From assembly GCF_021991925.1 (NCBI RefSeq), contig NZ_RXZI01000001.1, positions 558,001 to 622,000 on the forward strand: a stretch of DNA of 64,000 nucleotides. The letters run 5' to 3'. This stretch comes from Sutcliffiella horikoshii (GTDB lineage: Bacteria > Bacillota > Bacilli > Bacillales > Bacillaceae_I). The notes below the pieces were generated by a model. It worked only from the letters and a program-made list of their open reading frames with translations. It did not search any database and had not been told where the DNA came from. Below, piece after piece: positions 42,679 to 51,322 of the stretch. Made by a program: the position numbers and the translations under genes. The stretch's first letter is position 1; each line of letters opens with the position of its first letter.

Positions 42679-42705
42679 AAAGTCTTCGTCATGAAGGCTT
42701 TTTTA
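42677..42705 (+). terminator. Rho-independent terminator after the small gene
   Basis: AAAAGTCTTC and GAAGGCTTTT pair (10 bp with G-U pairs) around GTCAT, with a T tail. Confidence 0.8.
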
Positions 42706-42921
42706 CGTTCAGCTGTTATAGAGAGGCTTTTTTTGATGTTATTGATTTGTAAAAAGTCGGTCATTGTACTTTTTGTTGTTTCCGTACCCTAGATATGCAA
42801 GTAGAATACCCCGTATTGCAAGAAAAAGAGCCCGGTATTAAGGTATATAACGTCCGTTTTAAAATACGTAAAAACAAAGTTTATGAAAATAGCCTATAAA
42901 GAAGTAAAGGGAGAGAAGAAG

Positions 42922-43578
42922 TTGATTATACATATTGTTGCAGGAGGACCTAAAGACCGGATACCTGATCTGCACCATTTAGAAGAGGAGAATGTTATAT
43001 GGGTGGGGGTGGATAGAGGAGTTGCCTACCTGTTAGAGCAGAATATACAACCAGCCAAAGCTTTCGGAGACTTCGATTCGATCACTAGTCGAGAGCTCCA
43101 TGATATAAAAGTAAAGCTACCACATGCTGAAGTATATCCAAGCGAAAAAGATGAGACCGACACAGAAATTGCAGTCAATTGGGCGCTTGACCATGATCCA
43201 GAGCTCATCCGGATCTTTGGAGGGACAGGTGGCAGGCTAGATCATTTTTTAGGAAACATTCAACTAATGTTAAAGGGAATGGAGAGACATACATTAATAG
43301 AAATACATGACATTCAAAATCAACTATATGCCCTTAAAGAAGGTACATACTCCATTATGAAAGATGATTCTTTACCATTCATTTCTTTCATGCCGATTAC
43401 GCCTCATGTTAAAGGCATCACGTTAGTGGGATTCAAATATCCTTTAGAAAAAAAGAATATTCGCTTTGGAGACACACTATGTATTAGTAATGAACTTGAA
43501 GTGGAAAGTGGTACTTTTTCATTTGATGAAGGCATATTAATGGTGATAAGGAGCCGTGATTATCATCCATTATCTTAA
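42922..43578 (+). CDS. thiN: Thiamine pyrophosphokinase
   Basis: It converts thiamine to thiamine pyrophosphate. The start is TTG 42922 (followed by IIHIVAGGPKD), matching the B. subtilis YloS N-terminus and preceded by AAAGGGAGAG; an ATG at 42883 would add 13 residues. The 218-residue protein shows VAGGPKD, GVDRGVAYL, the catalytic FGDFDSI motif, EKDETDTEIA and FGGTGGRLDH. The C-terminal domain closes the thiamine site. A 243-bp AT-rich gap with no clear structure other than the terminator precedes it. Confidence 0.95.
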   Translation: MIIHIVAGGPKDRIPDLHHLEEENVIWVGVDRGVAYLLEQNIQPAKAFGDFDSITSRELHDIKVKLPHAEVYPSEKDETDTEIAVNWALDHDPELIRIFGGTGGRLDHFLGNIQLMLKGMERHTLIEIHDIQNQLYALKEGTYSIMKDDSLPFISFMPITPHVKGITLVGFKYPLEKKNIRFGDTLCISNELEVESGTFSFDEGILMVIRSRDYHPLS

Positions 43579-43649
43579 GACGGTCCCAACGATCTGCTAA
43601 TTTGCAACCTGATTAAATAAAAAGGTAAAAGTTCGGAGGAGGGAATGTA

Positions 43650-43730
43650 ATGAAATTTTATACAATCAAGCTACCTAGATTCTTGGGGGGAATAATCCGG
43701 GCTATGCTTGGGTCGTTTAAGAAGGAGTAA
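43650..43730 (+). CDS. spoVM: Stage V sporulation protein SpoVM
   Basis: This 26-residue amphipathic peptide marks the positively curved forespore membrane and anchors spore-coat assembly through SpoIVA. The sequence begins MKFYTIKLPRFLGG and ends MLGSFKKE, differing from the B. subtilis peptide by only a few conservative changes and keeping Pro9. GGAGGAGGG at 43635-43643 is a strong ribosome-binding site. It lies between thiN and rpmB as in other Bacillus, and shows that the organism forms endospores. Confidence 0.96.
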   Translation: MKFYTIKLPRFLGGIIRAMLGSFKKE

Positions 43731-43757
43731 GGCACCTCGAAAGGGTGCTTTTTTTAT
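43731..43757 (+). terminator. Rho-independent terminator after spoVM
   Basis: GGCACCT and AGGGTGCT pair around CGAA, followed by seven T residues. Confidence 0.85.
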
Positions 43758-43828
43758 AAATGATAAGAGTTTTACTTGTACTTGAAGGCTGCCTGAGAGT
43801 GGGAAACCTGGAGCACGAGGGCAAATGT

Positions 43829-44034
43829 CCGAAGTTTTATTGATTTTGACCGAAGTTTTTCAAAAGTTGACCGAAGATTTTGCGAAGTTTACCGAAGTTT
43901 TCGGATAAATGACCGAACTACTTTTTCAAGTGGCCGAACGGTAAGGTGAAATTGACCGAACATCCAATTGTATTGACCGAACCCCCTTGAAAAAAACAAT
44001 GCAACTGACCGAACATGCCAAAAAATTGACCGGA
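43829..44034. repeat. 21-bp-phased GACCGAA array
   Basis: This non-coding array lies between the convergent spoVM and rpmB terminators. The pentamer CCGAA, usually as TTGACCGAA, starts at 43829, 43850, 43871, 43892, 43913, 43934, 43956, 43977 and 44009, with a variant CCGGA at 44030. Intervals are 21, 21, 21, 21, 21, 22, 21, 32 and 21 bp. An extra GCGAA sits at 43882. The roughly 12 bp between cores are not conserved. No gene is seen in the rest of this 494-bp gap. The function is unknown. Confidence 0.93.
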
Positions 44035-44178
44035 CCAATTTTCACATGCATTAAAAACACCTTTAACATAAAAAGTCTACTCATTTTCAAATTTTCCTAG
44101 AATGTATACGATAAAATCATTATGTAAACAATCTCATCGCACCGATCTGCCTAATCAAAAAACCACCCCAAAAGTAAA

Positions 44179-44209
44179 AAGCGACAGGGAAAACCTCCCT
44201 GTCGCTTTC
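44179..44209. terminator. Terminator of rpmB (bidirectional)
   Basis: AAAGCGACAGGGA and TCCCTGTCGCTTT pair around AAACC. Flanking A and T runs suit both strands. Confidence 0.9.
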
Positions 44210-44224
44210 ATATGTGCGCAACTA

Positions 44225-44413
44225 TTAAACGCGCTCCACTTTACCTGATTTTAAAGCTCTTGCAGAAACGTATACACGCTTTGGCTTACCATCTACTAAG
44301 ATGCGAACTTTTTGAAGGTTTGCACCCCAAGTACGACGAGTAGAGTTCATTGCGTGTGAACGTGCGTTTCCAGAACCAGTCTTTTTGCCTGTGATTACAC
44401 ATTTACGTGCCAT
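44225..44413 (-). CDS. rpmB: 50S ribosomal protein L28
   Basis: The start at 44413 ([16 protein letters not shown]) has GGAGGGAATTGAAC upstream on the - strand. The 62-residue protein matches B. subtilis L28 in length and almost throughout, ending [10 protein letters not shown]. It keeps a single cysteine (MARKCV), so it is not the four-cysteine zinc-binding form. It is transcribed opposite to its neighbours, as in B. subtilis. The AT-rich region upstream contains an inverted repeat AATAAGAA/TTCTTATT at 44466-44487. Confidence 0.97.
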   Translation of the reverse strand: MARKCVITGKKTGSGNARSHAMNSTRRTWGANLQKVRILVDGKPKRVYVSARALKSGKVERV

Positions 44414-44777
44414 GTTCAATTCCCTCCTAACTACAAAGAAACATCATTCAATATTTTCATTAGTAATAAGAAAGTACCTTCTTATTATTGCGAGAAAAAC
44501 CCTACATAAGGTCTACGTCTGAAGAAGTACCCTTCTGTACCGTTTTTCTTTACCAAAATAATCTCTTGAAAATACTTATATAATTTAACATACTACCCTT
44601 CACTTTGCAATAGTTCTAAGGAAAGCTTTCAAGAAAAAAACCTTGACATACATGTTTTTAGCATTCAGTATAATAATAGTATTGTTACAATAGTATCCGC
44701 CTGCTTTTAAAATAAATGAATTTATAGTAAAATAGCGAGTAGACTAGGTGAAAAATCCAATCGAAGGGGGAACCTTT
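44414..44777. other. Divergent intergenic region rpmB/yloU
   Basis: This 364-bp AT-rich gap must hold the rpmB and yloU promoters. On the - strand an inverted repeat (AATAAGAA/TTCTTATT, 44466-44487) lies in the rpmB leader. On the + strand TTGACA (44643-44648) and TATAAT (44669-44674) are present but 20 bp apart, so the promoter assignment is weak. No gene or repeat-family member was seen. Confidence 0.5.
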
Positions 44778-45140
44778 ATGTCCATCGAACTAAAAACATC
44801 TTATGGTCAAATAGATATTTCTAACGATGTAGTTGCTACCATCGCTGGTGGAGCTGCAATAGATTGTTATGGAATTGTAGGTATGGCTTCTAAAAGTCAA
44901 TTGAAAGATGGGTTATCCGAGATACTTAGAAAAGAGAATTTCACAAAAGGCGTCATCGTGCGTCAAGAAGAAGATCAGCTACATATTGATATGTACATCA
45001 TCGTAAGCTATGGAACAAAGATTTCCGAAGTGGCTCACAATGTACAGACGAAAGTAAAATATACCCTGAATCAAATGCTCGGTCTTTCCGTTGATTCATT
45101 AAATATTTTTGTACAGGGAGTTCGAGTTACGAACCCGTAA
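44778..45140 (+). CDS. yloU: Asp23/Gls24-family protein YloU
   Basis: The start is set at 44778 (MSIELKTSYGQIDIS), preceded by AAGGGGG at 44764-44770; a GTG at 44748 is in frame but lacks a site. The 120-residue protein has the Asp23 signature: IAGGAAIDCYGIVGMAS near residue 25, then IVSYGTKISEVAHNVQ and the C-terminal VDSLNIFVQGVRV. Members have envelope-stress roles in staphylococci and enterococci; here the fixed link with fakA is the main clue. The gene is separated from fakA by 16 bp. Confidence 0.93.
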   Translation: MSIELKTSYGQIDISNDVVATIAGGAAIDCYGIVGMASKSQLKDGLSEILRKENFTKGVIVRQEEDQLHIDMYIIVSYGTKISEVAHNVQTKVKYTLNQMLGLSVDSLNIFVQGVRVTNP

Positions 45141-45156
45141 TAAGGAGGAAATTTTA

Positions 45157-46833
45157 GTGTCAGTAAAAGTTCTAAATGGGAAACGTTTTGCACAAATGGT
45201 CATCCAGGGTGCAAATCATTTATCAAACAACGCCAAAACAGTGGATGCGTTGAACGTTTTTCCGGTTCCGGATGGAGATACGGGAACAAATATGAATCTT
45301 TCCATTACTTCTGGGGCTAAAGAAGTAAAAGCCAATGTTTCTGAGCATATCGGAAAGGTTGGTTCTGCTCTGGCTAAAGGCCTACTTATGGGGGCAAGAG
45401 GTAACTCAGGGGTTATTCTTTCTCAATTATTCCGAGGATTCTCTAAGCATATCGAAGCAAAAGAAACCATTACGAGTAAAGATTTTGCACAAGCTTTGGA
45501 AGCGGGTGTCCAGACAGCATATAAAGCTGTCATGAAGCCTGTGGAAGGAACGATCTTGACGGTGGCTAAAGATGCTGCCAAAAAAGCGGTCGCTGTAGCG
45601 AAAAACGAAGAAGACATCATTGTATTGATGGAAGAAACGTTAAAAGAAGCGAATGCTTCCCTTAAACGCACACCAGACCTTCTTCCTGTTTTGAAAGAAG
45701 TAGGAGTAGTGGATAGTGGTGGACAAGGACTTGTTTATGTCTATGAGGGCTTCTTGGCAGAGCTGAAAGGCCAAAGAATAGAGGATATCGTACCTACTAC
45801 TACCATGAACGAGCTTGTTAATGCAGAACACCATAAGAGTGTTCATTCCGCTATCAATACGGAAGATATCGAATTCGGCTATTGTACAGAGTTCATGGTC
45901 AAGTTTGAAGAGGACAAAGTGAAGGATAATCCTTTCACAGAGGAGAACTTCCGTAACGACCTATCTCAATACGGGGATTCCCTTTTGGTTATTGCCGATG
46001 AAGAAATAGTTAAAGTTCATATTCATGCTGAACAGCCTGGAGATGTTTTGACTTATGGTCAAAAATACGGAAGCCTGATCAACATGAAGATTGAAAATAT
46101 GAGAGAGCAGCATAGCAACCTTCTTTTTGAAGAGGACGCTTATCCTGCTCCAAAACCGGAAGTAAACAAAAAACGCGAGAAATTTGGAATCATCACGGTT
46201 GCAATGGGTGAAGGGATTGCCGAGCTATTCAAGAGCATCGGCGCAAAGGCTGTCATTGAAGGCGGCCAGACGATGAACCCAAGCACGGAGGATATCCTTA
46301 AAGCGATTGACGAAGTGAATGCTGATAACGTGATCATCCTTCCAAATAACAGCAATATCATCATGGCTGCAAAACAGGCTGCAGAAGTTGCTGAGCAAAA
46401 CGTAGCAGTTGTGGAAAGCAAAACAGTTCCACAAGGAATGGCGGCGATTCTTGCTTTCAATCCTACAGGCGAACTTGCTGACAATGAAGCGACAATGAAG
46501 GAAGCTTTAGGTTCTGTTAAAACTGGGCAAATCACTTTTGCTGTCAGAGATACGAACATTGACGGGGTGGAAATCCAAAAAGATGACTTCATGGGAATTG
46601 CGGACGGTAAAATTGTCCTGACGAACAAGGATAAAAAAGCTGCCGCAAAAGAACTACTTACTACCATGATGGATGATGACGCGGAAATCCTCACTGTTAT
46701 ATACGGGGAAGATGTGTCGGAAGAAGATGTGGAAGAGCTTGTGAGCGAGCTTGAAGAAACCTATCCTGATGCTGAAGTGGAAGTTCATAATGGCAAACAG
46801 CCACTATATTCCTTTATCTTTTCGATAGAGTAG
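45157..46833 (+). CDS. fakA: Fatty acid kinase catalytic subunit FakA (YloV)
   Basis: FakA phosphorylates exogenous fatty acids bound to FakB for use in phospholipid synthesis. The start is GTG 45157 behind AAGGAGG. The 558-residue protein has an N-terminal DhaL-type kinase domain with the Mg-ATP motif PVPDGDTGTNM (Asp39, Asp41), then GARGNSGVILSQ and VDSGGQGL. A central domain (about 240-330) with conserved HIHAEQPG and a C-terminal DegV-like domain follow. No fakB lies nearby. The product feeds the same acyl-phosphate pool as PlsX, encoded 6 kb downstream. Confidence 0.93.
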   Translation: MSVKVLNGKRFAQMVIQGANHLSNNAKTVDALNVFPVPDGDTGTNMNLSITSGAKEVKANVSEHIGKVGSALAKGLLMGARGNSGVILSQLFRGFSKHIEAKETITSKDFAQALEAGVQTAYKAVMKPVEGTILTVAKDAAKKAVAVAKNEEDIIVLMEETLKEANASLKRTPDLLPVLKEVGVVDSGGQGLVYVYEGFLAELKGQRIEDIVPTTTMNELVNAEHHKSVHSAINTEDIEFGYCTEFMVKFEEDKVKDNPFTEENFRNDLSQYGDSLLVIADEEIVKVHIHAEQPGDVLTYGQKYGSLINMKIENMREQHSNLLFEEDAYPAPKPEVNKKREKFGIITVAMGEGIAELFKSIGAKAVIEGGQTMNPSTEDILKAIDEVNADNVIILPNNSNIIMAAKQAAEVAEQNVAVVESKTVPQGMAAILAFNPTGELADNEATMKEALGSVKTGQITFAVRDTNIDGVEIQKDDFMGIADGKIVLTNKDKKAAAKELLTTMMDDDAEILTVIYGEDVSEEDVEELVSELEETYPDAEVEVHNGKQPLYSFIFSIE

Positions 46834-46852
46834 GCTACTATAATATTTGAAA

Positions 46853-46882
46853 ACAAAAGAAGGGGTAATACCCTTCTTTTGT
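46853..46882 (+). terminator. Rho-independent terminator after fakA
   Basis: ACAAAAGAAGGG and CCCTTCTTTTGT are perfect arms around GTAATA; the T run lies inside the 3' arm. Confidence 0.8.
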
Positions 46883-46945
46883 ATGTGGTAAAAGATATAT
46901 GAAAAATAATGTCTGATTCAATTCAATAAAGGGGAGTGGGCAGAG

Positions 46946-47608
46946 ATGAAATATAGAAGTGTGTTTGATATAATTGGCCCAATCATGATAGGACCTTCAA
47001 GTTCACATACGGCAGGAGCAGCGCGTATAGGACGAGTTGCGAGAAGTCTTTTCGGCAGACAGCCTAAGTGGGCAAACATCTCGTTTTACGGATCATTTGC
47101 AAAGACATATAAAGGTCACGGAACAGATGTAGCGATAGTAGGTGGCTTACTGGACTTTGATACGTATGATGAGAGAATCAAGACTTCTCTACAGCTAGCA
47201 GATTCTCTTGGGGTCAGCATTTCATTTCATGAAGAAGATGCCATAACCGATCATCCCAATACGGCAAAAGTGGTACTTGGTGATGAAGATGGGGAATTGG
47301 AGCTGGTTGGAATTTCGATTGGTGGAGGGAAGATAGAAATTACCGAGTTGAACGGTTTTGCTCTAAAGCTATCTGGAAACCACCCAGCTTTACTAGTGGT
47401 ACATGACGACCGTTATGGTGCCATTGCAGGAGTGGCAAATGTGTTAGCGAAATTTGCCATCAATATTGGCCATATGGAAGTTTCACGCAAGGAAAAAGGC
47501 AAAAAAGCCTTGATGACGATTGAAGTGGACCAGAATATTGATGATAAGGTAATCCAAGAATTATCTGCATTGCCTAATATCACACAAGTTACAAAAATTG
47601 TGGACTAG
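46946..47608 (+). CDS. sdaAB: L-serine dehydratase, beta subunit
   Basis: This is one half of the iron-sulfur L-serine ammonia-lyase that makes pyruvate from serine. The 220-residue protein has the SDH beta signature IGPIMIGPSSSHTAGAAR (about 10-27) and the GHGTDVA motif. A C-terminal ACT domain (about 150-220) has HDDRYGAIAGVANVLA, a likely serine sensor. AAGGGGAGTGGG precedes the ATG. The alpha subunit follows 58 bp later. Confidence 0.96.
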   Translation: MKYRSVFDIIGPIMIGPSSSHTAGAARIGRVARSLFGRQPKWANISFYGSFAKTYKGHGTDVAIVGGLLDFDTYDERIKTSLQLADSLGVSISFHEEDAITDHPNTAKVVLGDEDGELELVGISIGGGKIEITELNGFALKLSGNHPALLVVHDDRYGAIAGVANVLAKFAINIGHMEVSRKEKGKKALMTIEVDQNIDDKVIQELSALPNITQVTKIVD

Positions 47609-47666
47609 TTTTCGGAATAATAATGACAGCGCTTTCATCAGTGTATAGCTTTTAGGGGGGAAAACG

Positions 47667-48554
47667 ATGTTTCGTAATGTGGCAGAACTTATAGAAATTG
47701 CGGAAAGTACGAATAAGAAGATTTCCGAGATTATGATTGAACAGGAAATGGAGTTTACAGGCAAGAGCAGGGAAGATATCCTCGCCCAGATGGATAAGAA
47801 CCTGGAGATCATGGAGCAGGCTGTGGAAAGGGGCCTTGAAGGAGTCAAATCCGTTTCAGGTTTAACTGGTGGGGATGCCGTTCTTCTTCAGAAGTATATC
47901 GAGAAAGGTAACTTCCTTACAGGGAAGAACATACTTGATGCTGTCAGCAAAGCGGTTGCCACTAATGAAGTGAATGCAGCCATGGGGACGATCTGTGCCA
48001 CTCCGACTGCCGGGTCTGCAGGAGTCGTTCCAGGGACACTGTTTGCTGTAAAGAATGTACTTAATCCTACAAGGGAAGAGATGATCAATTTTCTTTTCAC
48101 ATCAGGAGCTTTTGGGTTCGTTGTCGCAAACAATGCTTCCATCTCCGGTGCGGCAGGAGGTTGTCAGGCTGAGGTAGGTTCCGCTTCTGGAATGGCAGCA
48201 GCGGCAATAGTGGAAATGGCAGGTGGTACACCTGATCAATGTGCACAGGCAATGGCCATCACCCTTAAAAACATGTTAGGATTAGTGTGTGACCCTGTTG
48301 CAGGTCTTGTGGAAGTACCGTGTGTGAAACGTAACGCCATGGGAGCGGCTAATGCAATGGTTGCAGCAGATATGGCACTAGCCGGAATTACAAGCAGAAT
48401 TCCTTGTGATGAAGTAATTGATGCTATGTACAAGATCGGCCAGACAATGCCTACTGCACTAAAAGAAACTGCACAAGGAGGGTTGGCGGCAACACCAACT
48501 GGACGTGAGTTAGAAGCGAAAATATTTGGTGTTCCCTTACAAAAAGGTGACTAA
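47667..48554 (+). CDS. sdaAA: L-serine dehydratase, alpha subunit
   Basis: This catalytic, [4Fe-4S]-binding partner of SdaAB has 295 residues. Conserved features are ATPTAGSAGVVPG, the NASISGAAGGCQAEVG loop with an iron-ligand cysteine, CDPVAGLVEVPCVKRN with two more cysteines, and the C-terminal LAATPTG. AGGGGGGAAAACG precedes the ATG. The stop overlaps the recG start by 8 bp. Confidence 0.96.
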   Translation: MFRNVAELIEIAESTNKKISEIMIEQEMEFTGKSREDILAQMDKNLEIMEQAVERGLEGVKSVSGLTGGDAVLLQKYIEKGNFLTGKNILDAVSKAVATNEVNAAMGTICATPTAGSAGVVPGTLFAVKNVLNPTREEMINFLFTSGAFGFVVANNASISGAAGGCQAEVGSASGMAAAAIVEMAGGTPDQCAQAMAITLKNMLGLVCDPVAGLVEVPCVKRNAMGAANAMVAADMALAGITSRIPCDEVIDAMYKIGQTMPTALKETAQGGLAATPTGRELEAKIFGVPLQKGD

Positions 48555-50595
48555 TTTATCCGATATAACTGTAACAACCTTAAAAGGTATTGGGGAAGAA
48601 ACCGCAAATTCCCTGCATGCAATGGGGATATTTTCTGTAGAAGACCTGCTTATGCACTTTCCATACCGATATGAAGATTACCGCTTGAGAGACATATCAG
48701 AAGTCAAACATGAAGAAAAGATAACAGTAGAAGGGAAGGTTCATGGCGAGCCTTCTCTTATGTATTTTGGAAAAAAGAAATCTAGGCTTACTTTCCGTTT
48801 TTTTGTTGGTCGATTTCTAGTCAAGGCTGTCTGCTTCAATCGTCCCTATTATAAAAATAAACTTTCCATCAATGACACCATCACTATAACGGGAAAATGG
48901 GATCAGCATCGTCAAACTATCACGGTCATGGAGATCCATTTCGGACCTTTTTTAAAAGAAAGTGAAGTGGAGCCTGTCTATTCAGTAAAGGGCAATATCA
49001 CGGTCAAGCAAATGCGCAAATTTATTACAAATGCACTTAATGCCTATGGTGACCAGCTTGATAGTTCCCTTCCGCTTTCCTTACTTCAAAAATATAAGCT
49101 TCCTTTGAAGAGTGACTCTGTCAAGGCACTACATAATCCTGTCAATCAAGATGTATTAAAACATGCGAGAAGGTACTTTGTTTATGAGGAGTTTTTACTC
49201 TTTCAGTTGAAAATCCAAGCCTTGCGCAAGTACAAGCGGGAGCAGACAGTAGGATTGGTGCATCATTTTTCAAAAGATGCATTAGATCAGTTTATCCACA
49301 CTCTGCCTTTTCCTCTTACAGGAGCACAGGAGAGGGTTCTAGGTGAAATTATAGGTGATCTCACATCTCCTTTCCGGATGAATCGGCTCTTACAAGGGGA
49401 TGTTGGTTCCGGAAAGACAGTGGTCGCGGCAATAAGTCTCTATGCAGCCCATCTATCAGGCTATCAAGGGGCATTGATGGTGCCTACTGAAATACTTGCA
49501 GAACAGCACGCACAATCGTTAACAGGTCTTTTTGAGAAAACTCCAGTGAACATTGAACTGTTAACAAGTTCTGTCAAAGGAAAAAGAAGAAAAGAGTTGT
49601 TAGAAAGACTTCAACAAGGTGAGATTGATATTCTGGTAGGTACACATGCATTAATTCAACAAGAAGTGAATTTCCTTAAGCTTGGGCTGGTAATAACAGA
49701 TGAACAGCATCGTTTCGGGGTGGAACAACGAAGAGTCCTTAGGGAAAAGGGGTCAAACCCTGATGTTTTGTTCATGACAGCTACCCCTATTCCAAGGACG
49801 CTTGCCATTACTGCGTTTGGGGAAATGGATGTCTCCATCATCGATGAGATGCCTGCCGGACGAAAAGCCATCGAGACATATTGGGCTAAGCACCAGATGA
49901 TTGATAGAGTACTTGGATTTGTTGAAAAAGAACTGCAAAAAGGAAGACAGGCCTATGTAATCTGTCCCCTTATTGAAGAGTCTGAAAAGCTGGATGTCCA
50001 AAATGCCATTGATGTTCATGATATGCTTACCCACTATTATCGGGGCAAGTGGAAGATAGGCTTAATGCACGGGAGATTAAGTTCGGATGAGAAAGAAAAA
50101 GTGATGGAAGCCTTTAGTGAAAATGATGTACAGCTGCTAGTATCCACAACTGTCGTCGAGGTCGGTGTGAATGTACCGAATGCGACAATGATGGTTATTT
50201 ATGATGCCGAACGTTTCGGGCTCTCTCAGCTTCACCAGCTCCGTGGGCGTGTGGGACGCGGAAGTGAACAATCTTATTGTATCCTTCTTGCCGATCCTAA
50301 ATCGGAAGTGGGAAAAGAACGAATGAAAATCATGACGGAAACGAATGACGGTTTCGTGCTCTCTGAGAAAGACCTGGAGTTAAGGGGTCCTGGAGATTTC
50401 TTCGGGAGGAAACAAAGCGGAGTTCCAGAATTTAAAGTGGCAGACATGGTCCATGACTACAGAGCCCTTGAGGTTGCAAGGCAGGATGCTCACGAACTTC
50501 TATACTCTCAAAGGTTTTGGGAGGATGAGGAATACAAAGGATTAAGAGAGATGATTGAAAAGTCGGGGATTCTTGATGGCGATAAATTAGATTAA
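48547..50595 (+). CDS. recG: ATP-dependent DNA helicase RecG
   Basis: RecG remodels stalled forks and Holliday junctions. GTG 48547 is taken as the start because it yields 682 residues, the B. subtilis length, and sets the LKGIGEETANSL motif near the N-terminus. A TTG at 48526 is also in frame, and neither has a strong ribosome-binding site, so coupling to sdaAA is likely. The wedge domain has FPYRYEDYRLRD. The helicase core has GDVGSGKTVVA, TDEQHRFG, MTATPIPRT and QLRGRVGRG. The C-terminal motif DLELRGPGDFFGRKQSG is typical. Confidence 0.96.
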   Translation: MTNLSDITVTTLKGIGEETANSLHAMGIFSVEDLLMHFPYRYEDYRLRDISEVKHEEKITVEGKVHGEPSLMYFGKKKSRLTFRFFVGRFLVKAVCFNRPYYKNKLSINDTITITGKWDQHRQTITVMEIHFGPFLKESEVEPVYSVKGNITVKQMRKFITNALNAYGDQLDSSLPLSLLQKYKLPLKSDSVKALHNPVNQDVLKHARRYFVYEEFLLFQLKIQALRKYKREQTVGLVHHFSKDALDQFIHTLPFPLTGAQERVLGEIIGDLTSPFRMNRLLQGDVGSGKTVVAAISLYAAHLSGYQGALMVPTEILAEQHAQSLTGLFEKTPVNIELLTSSVKGKRRKELLERLQQGEIDILVGTHALIQQEVNFLKLGLVITDEQHRFGVEQRRVLREKGSNPDVLFMTATPIPRTLAITAFGEMDVSIIDEMPAGRKAIETYWAKHQMIDRVLGFVEKELQKGRQAYVICPLIEESEKLDVQNAIDVHDMLTHYYRGKWKIGLMHGRLSSDEKEKVMEAFSENDVQLLVSTTVVEVGVNVPNATMMVIYDAERFGLSQLHQLRGRVGRGSEQSYCILLADPKSEVGKERMKIMTETNDGFVLSEKDLELRGPGDFFGRKQSGVPEFKVADMVHDYRALEVARQDAHELLYSQRFWEDEEYKGLREMIEKSGILDGDKLD

Positions 50596-50597
50596 CC

Positions 50598-50641
50598 AAG
50601 GCAGAGGCATGTCGTTGAGCTGGCGGACCTCGGCCTTTTTG
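50598..50641 (+). terminator. Probable terminator after recG
   Basis: AAGGCAGAGG and CCTCGGCCTT pair with one mismatch across a 22-base loop, followed by TTT. Confidence 0.5.
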
Positions 50642-50664
50642 CCTCTTTTAGCGATATTTTTTCC

Positions 50665-50693
50665 TTGCAATCTCCTTTTTAAGTATATATACT
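50665..50693 (+). promoter_or_regulatory. Sigma-A promoter of the fapR operon
   Basis: TTGCAA at 50665-50670 and TATACT at 50688-50693 have 17-bp spacing, directly upstream of the FapR operator. Confidence 0.8.
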
Positions 50694-50696
50694 ACT

Positions 50697-50715
50697 ATTA
50701 GTACCTAGTCATAAT
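50697..50715 (+). promoter_or_regulatory. FapR operator
   Basis: ATTAGTACCTAGTCATAAT is close to the known FapR box, an inverted repeat with TTAGTACCT as left half. It covers the expected transcription start of the fapR promoter, so FapR would repress its own operon until malonyl-CoA is bound. Confidence 0.9.
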
Positions 50716-50736
50716 AGTTCGGATGGTGTGTTATTT

Positions 50737-51303
50737 ATGAGAAGAAATAAAAAGGAGCGCCAGTTATCTTTAAAGGATAAGATACAGGAGAACCCTTTCA
50801 TAACAGATGAAGAACTTGCCGATTTTTTTCAGGTAAGCATCCAGACTGTTCGTTTGGATCGCCTGGAGTTGAGCATTCCTGAATTGCGTGAGCGAATAAA
50901 AAACGTAGCAGCGCGTACACTCGAAAAAGAGGTAAGGTCTTTGCCGCTCGATGAAGTGATCGGTGAAATCATCGACCTGCAGTTGGACGAGAGTGCCATT
51001 TCCATTTTTGATGTACAAAGCGAGCATGTTTTTAAAAGAAATCAGATTACACGAGGACACCACTTGTTTGCCCAAGCCAATTCATTAGCGGTTGCAGTGA
51101 TCAATGATGAGCTGGCCCTGACGGCAAAAGCGACCATTCGCTTTACAAGGCCGGTAAAACTGGGTGAGAGAATTGTCGCAAAGGCAGTTGTAAGTAAGGT
51201 AGATAAAGAAAAAGGAAGAACAACTGTTGAAGTGAAAAGCTCTGTCGGAAGTGAAAAGGTTTTTCACGGAGAGTTCGAAATGTTCCGTTCAACAAGTTCT
51301 TAA
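50737..51303 (+). CDS. fapR: Transcriptional repressor of fatty-acid and phospholipid genes, FapR
   Basis: FapR senses malonyl-CoA. The start is ATG 50737 ([15 protein letters not shown]), as in B. subtilis; a GTG at 50728 is rejected. The 188-residue protein has an N-terminal DeoR-like helix-turn-helix (about 20-60, [31 protein letters not shown]). A connecting helix follows, then a hotdog-fold effector domain (about 95-188) with [16 protein letters not shown] and [10 protein letters not shown]. It heads the operon fapR-plsX-fabD-fabG and has a matching operator upstream. Confidence 0.97.
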   Translation: MRRNKKERQLSLKDKIQENPFITDEELADFFQVSIQTVRLDRLELSIPELRERIKNVAARTLEKEVRSLPLDEVIGEIIDLQLDESAISIFDVQSEHVFKRNQITRGHHLFAQANSLAVAVINDELALTAKATIRFTRPVKLGERIVAKAVVSKVDKEKGRTTVEVKSSVGSEKVFHGEFEMFRSTSS

Positions 51304-51322
51304 TCAAAGGTAGGTTAAAGCT

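Noticed and set aside
43829-44034. CRISPR array
   Set aside because: Cores are 5-9 bp with 12-bp gaps, far below CRISPR repeat and spacer sizes, and no cas gene is present.
44643-44674. Promoter of yloU with TTGACA and TATAAT
   Set aside because: The two hexamers are 20 bp apart, outside the usual 16-18 range; mentioned only as weak evidence in the intergenic entry.
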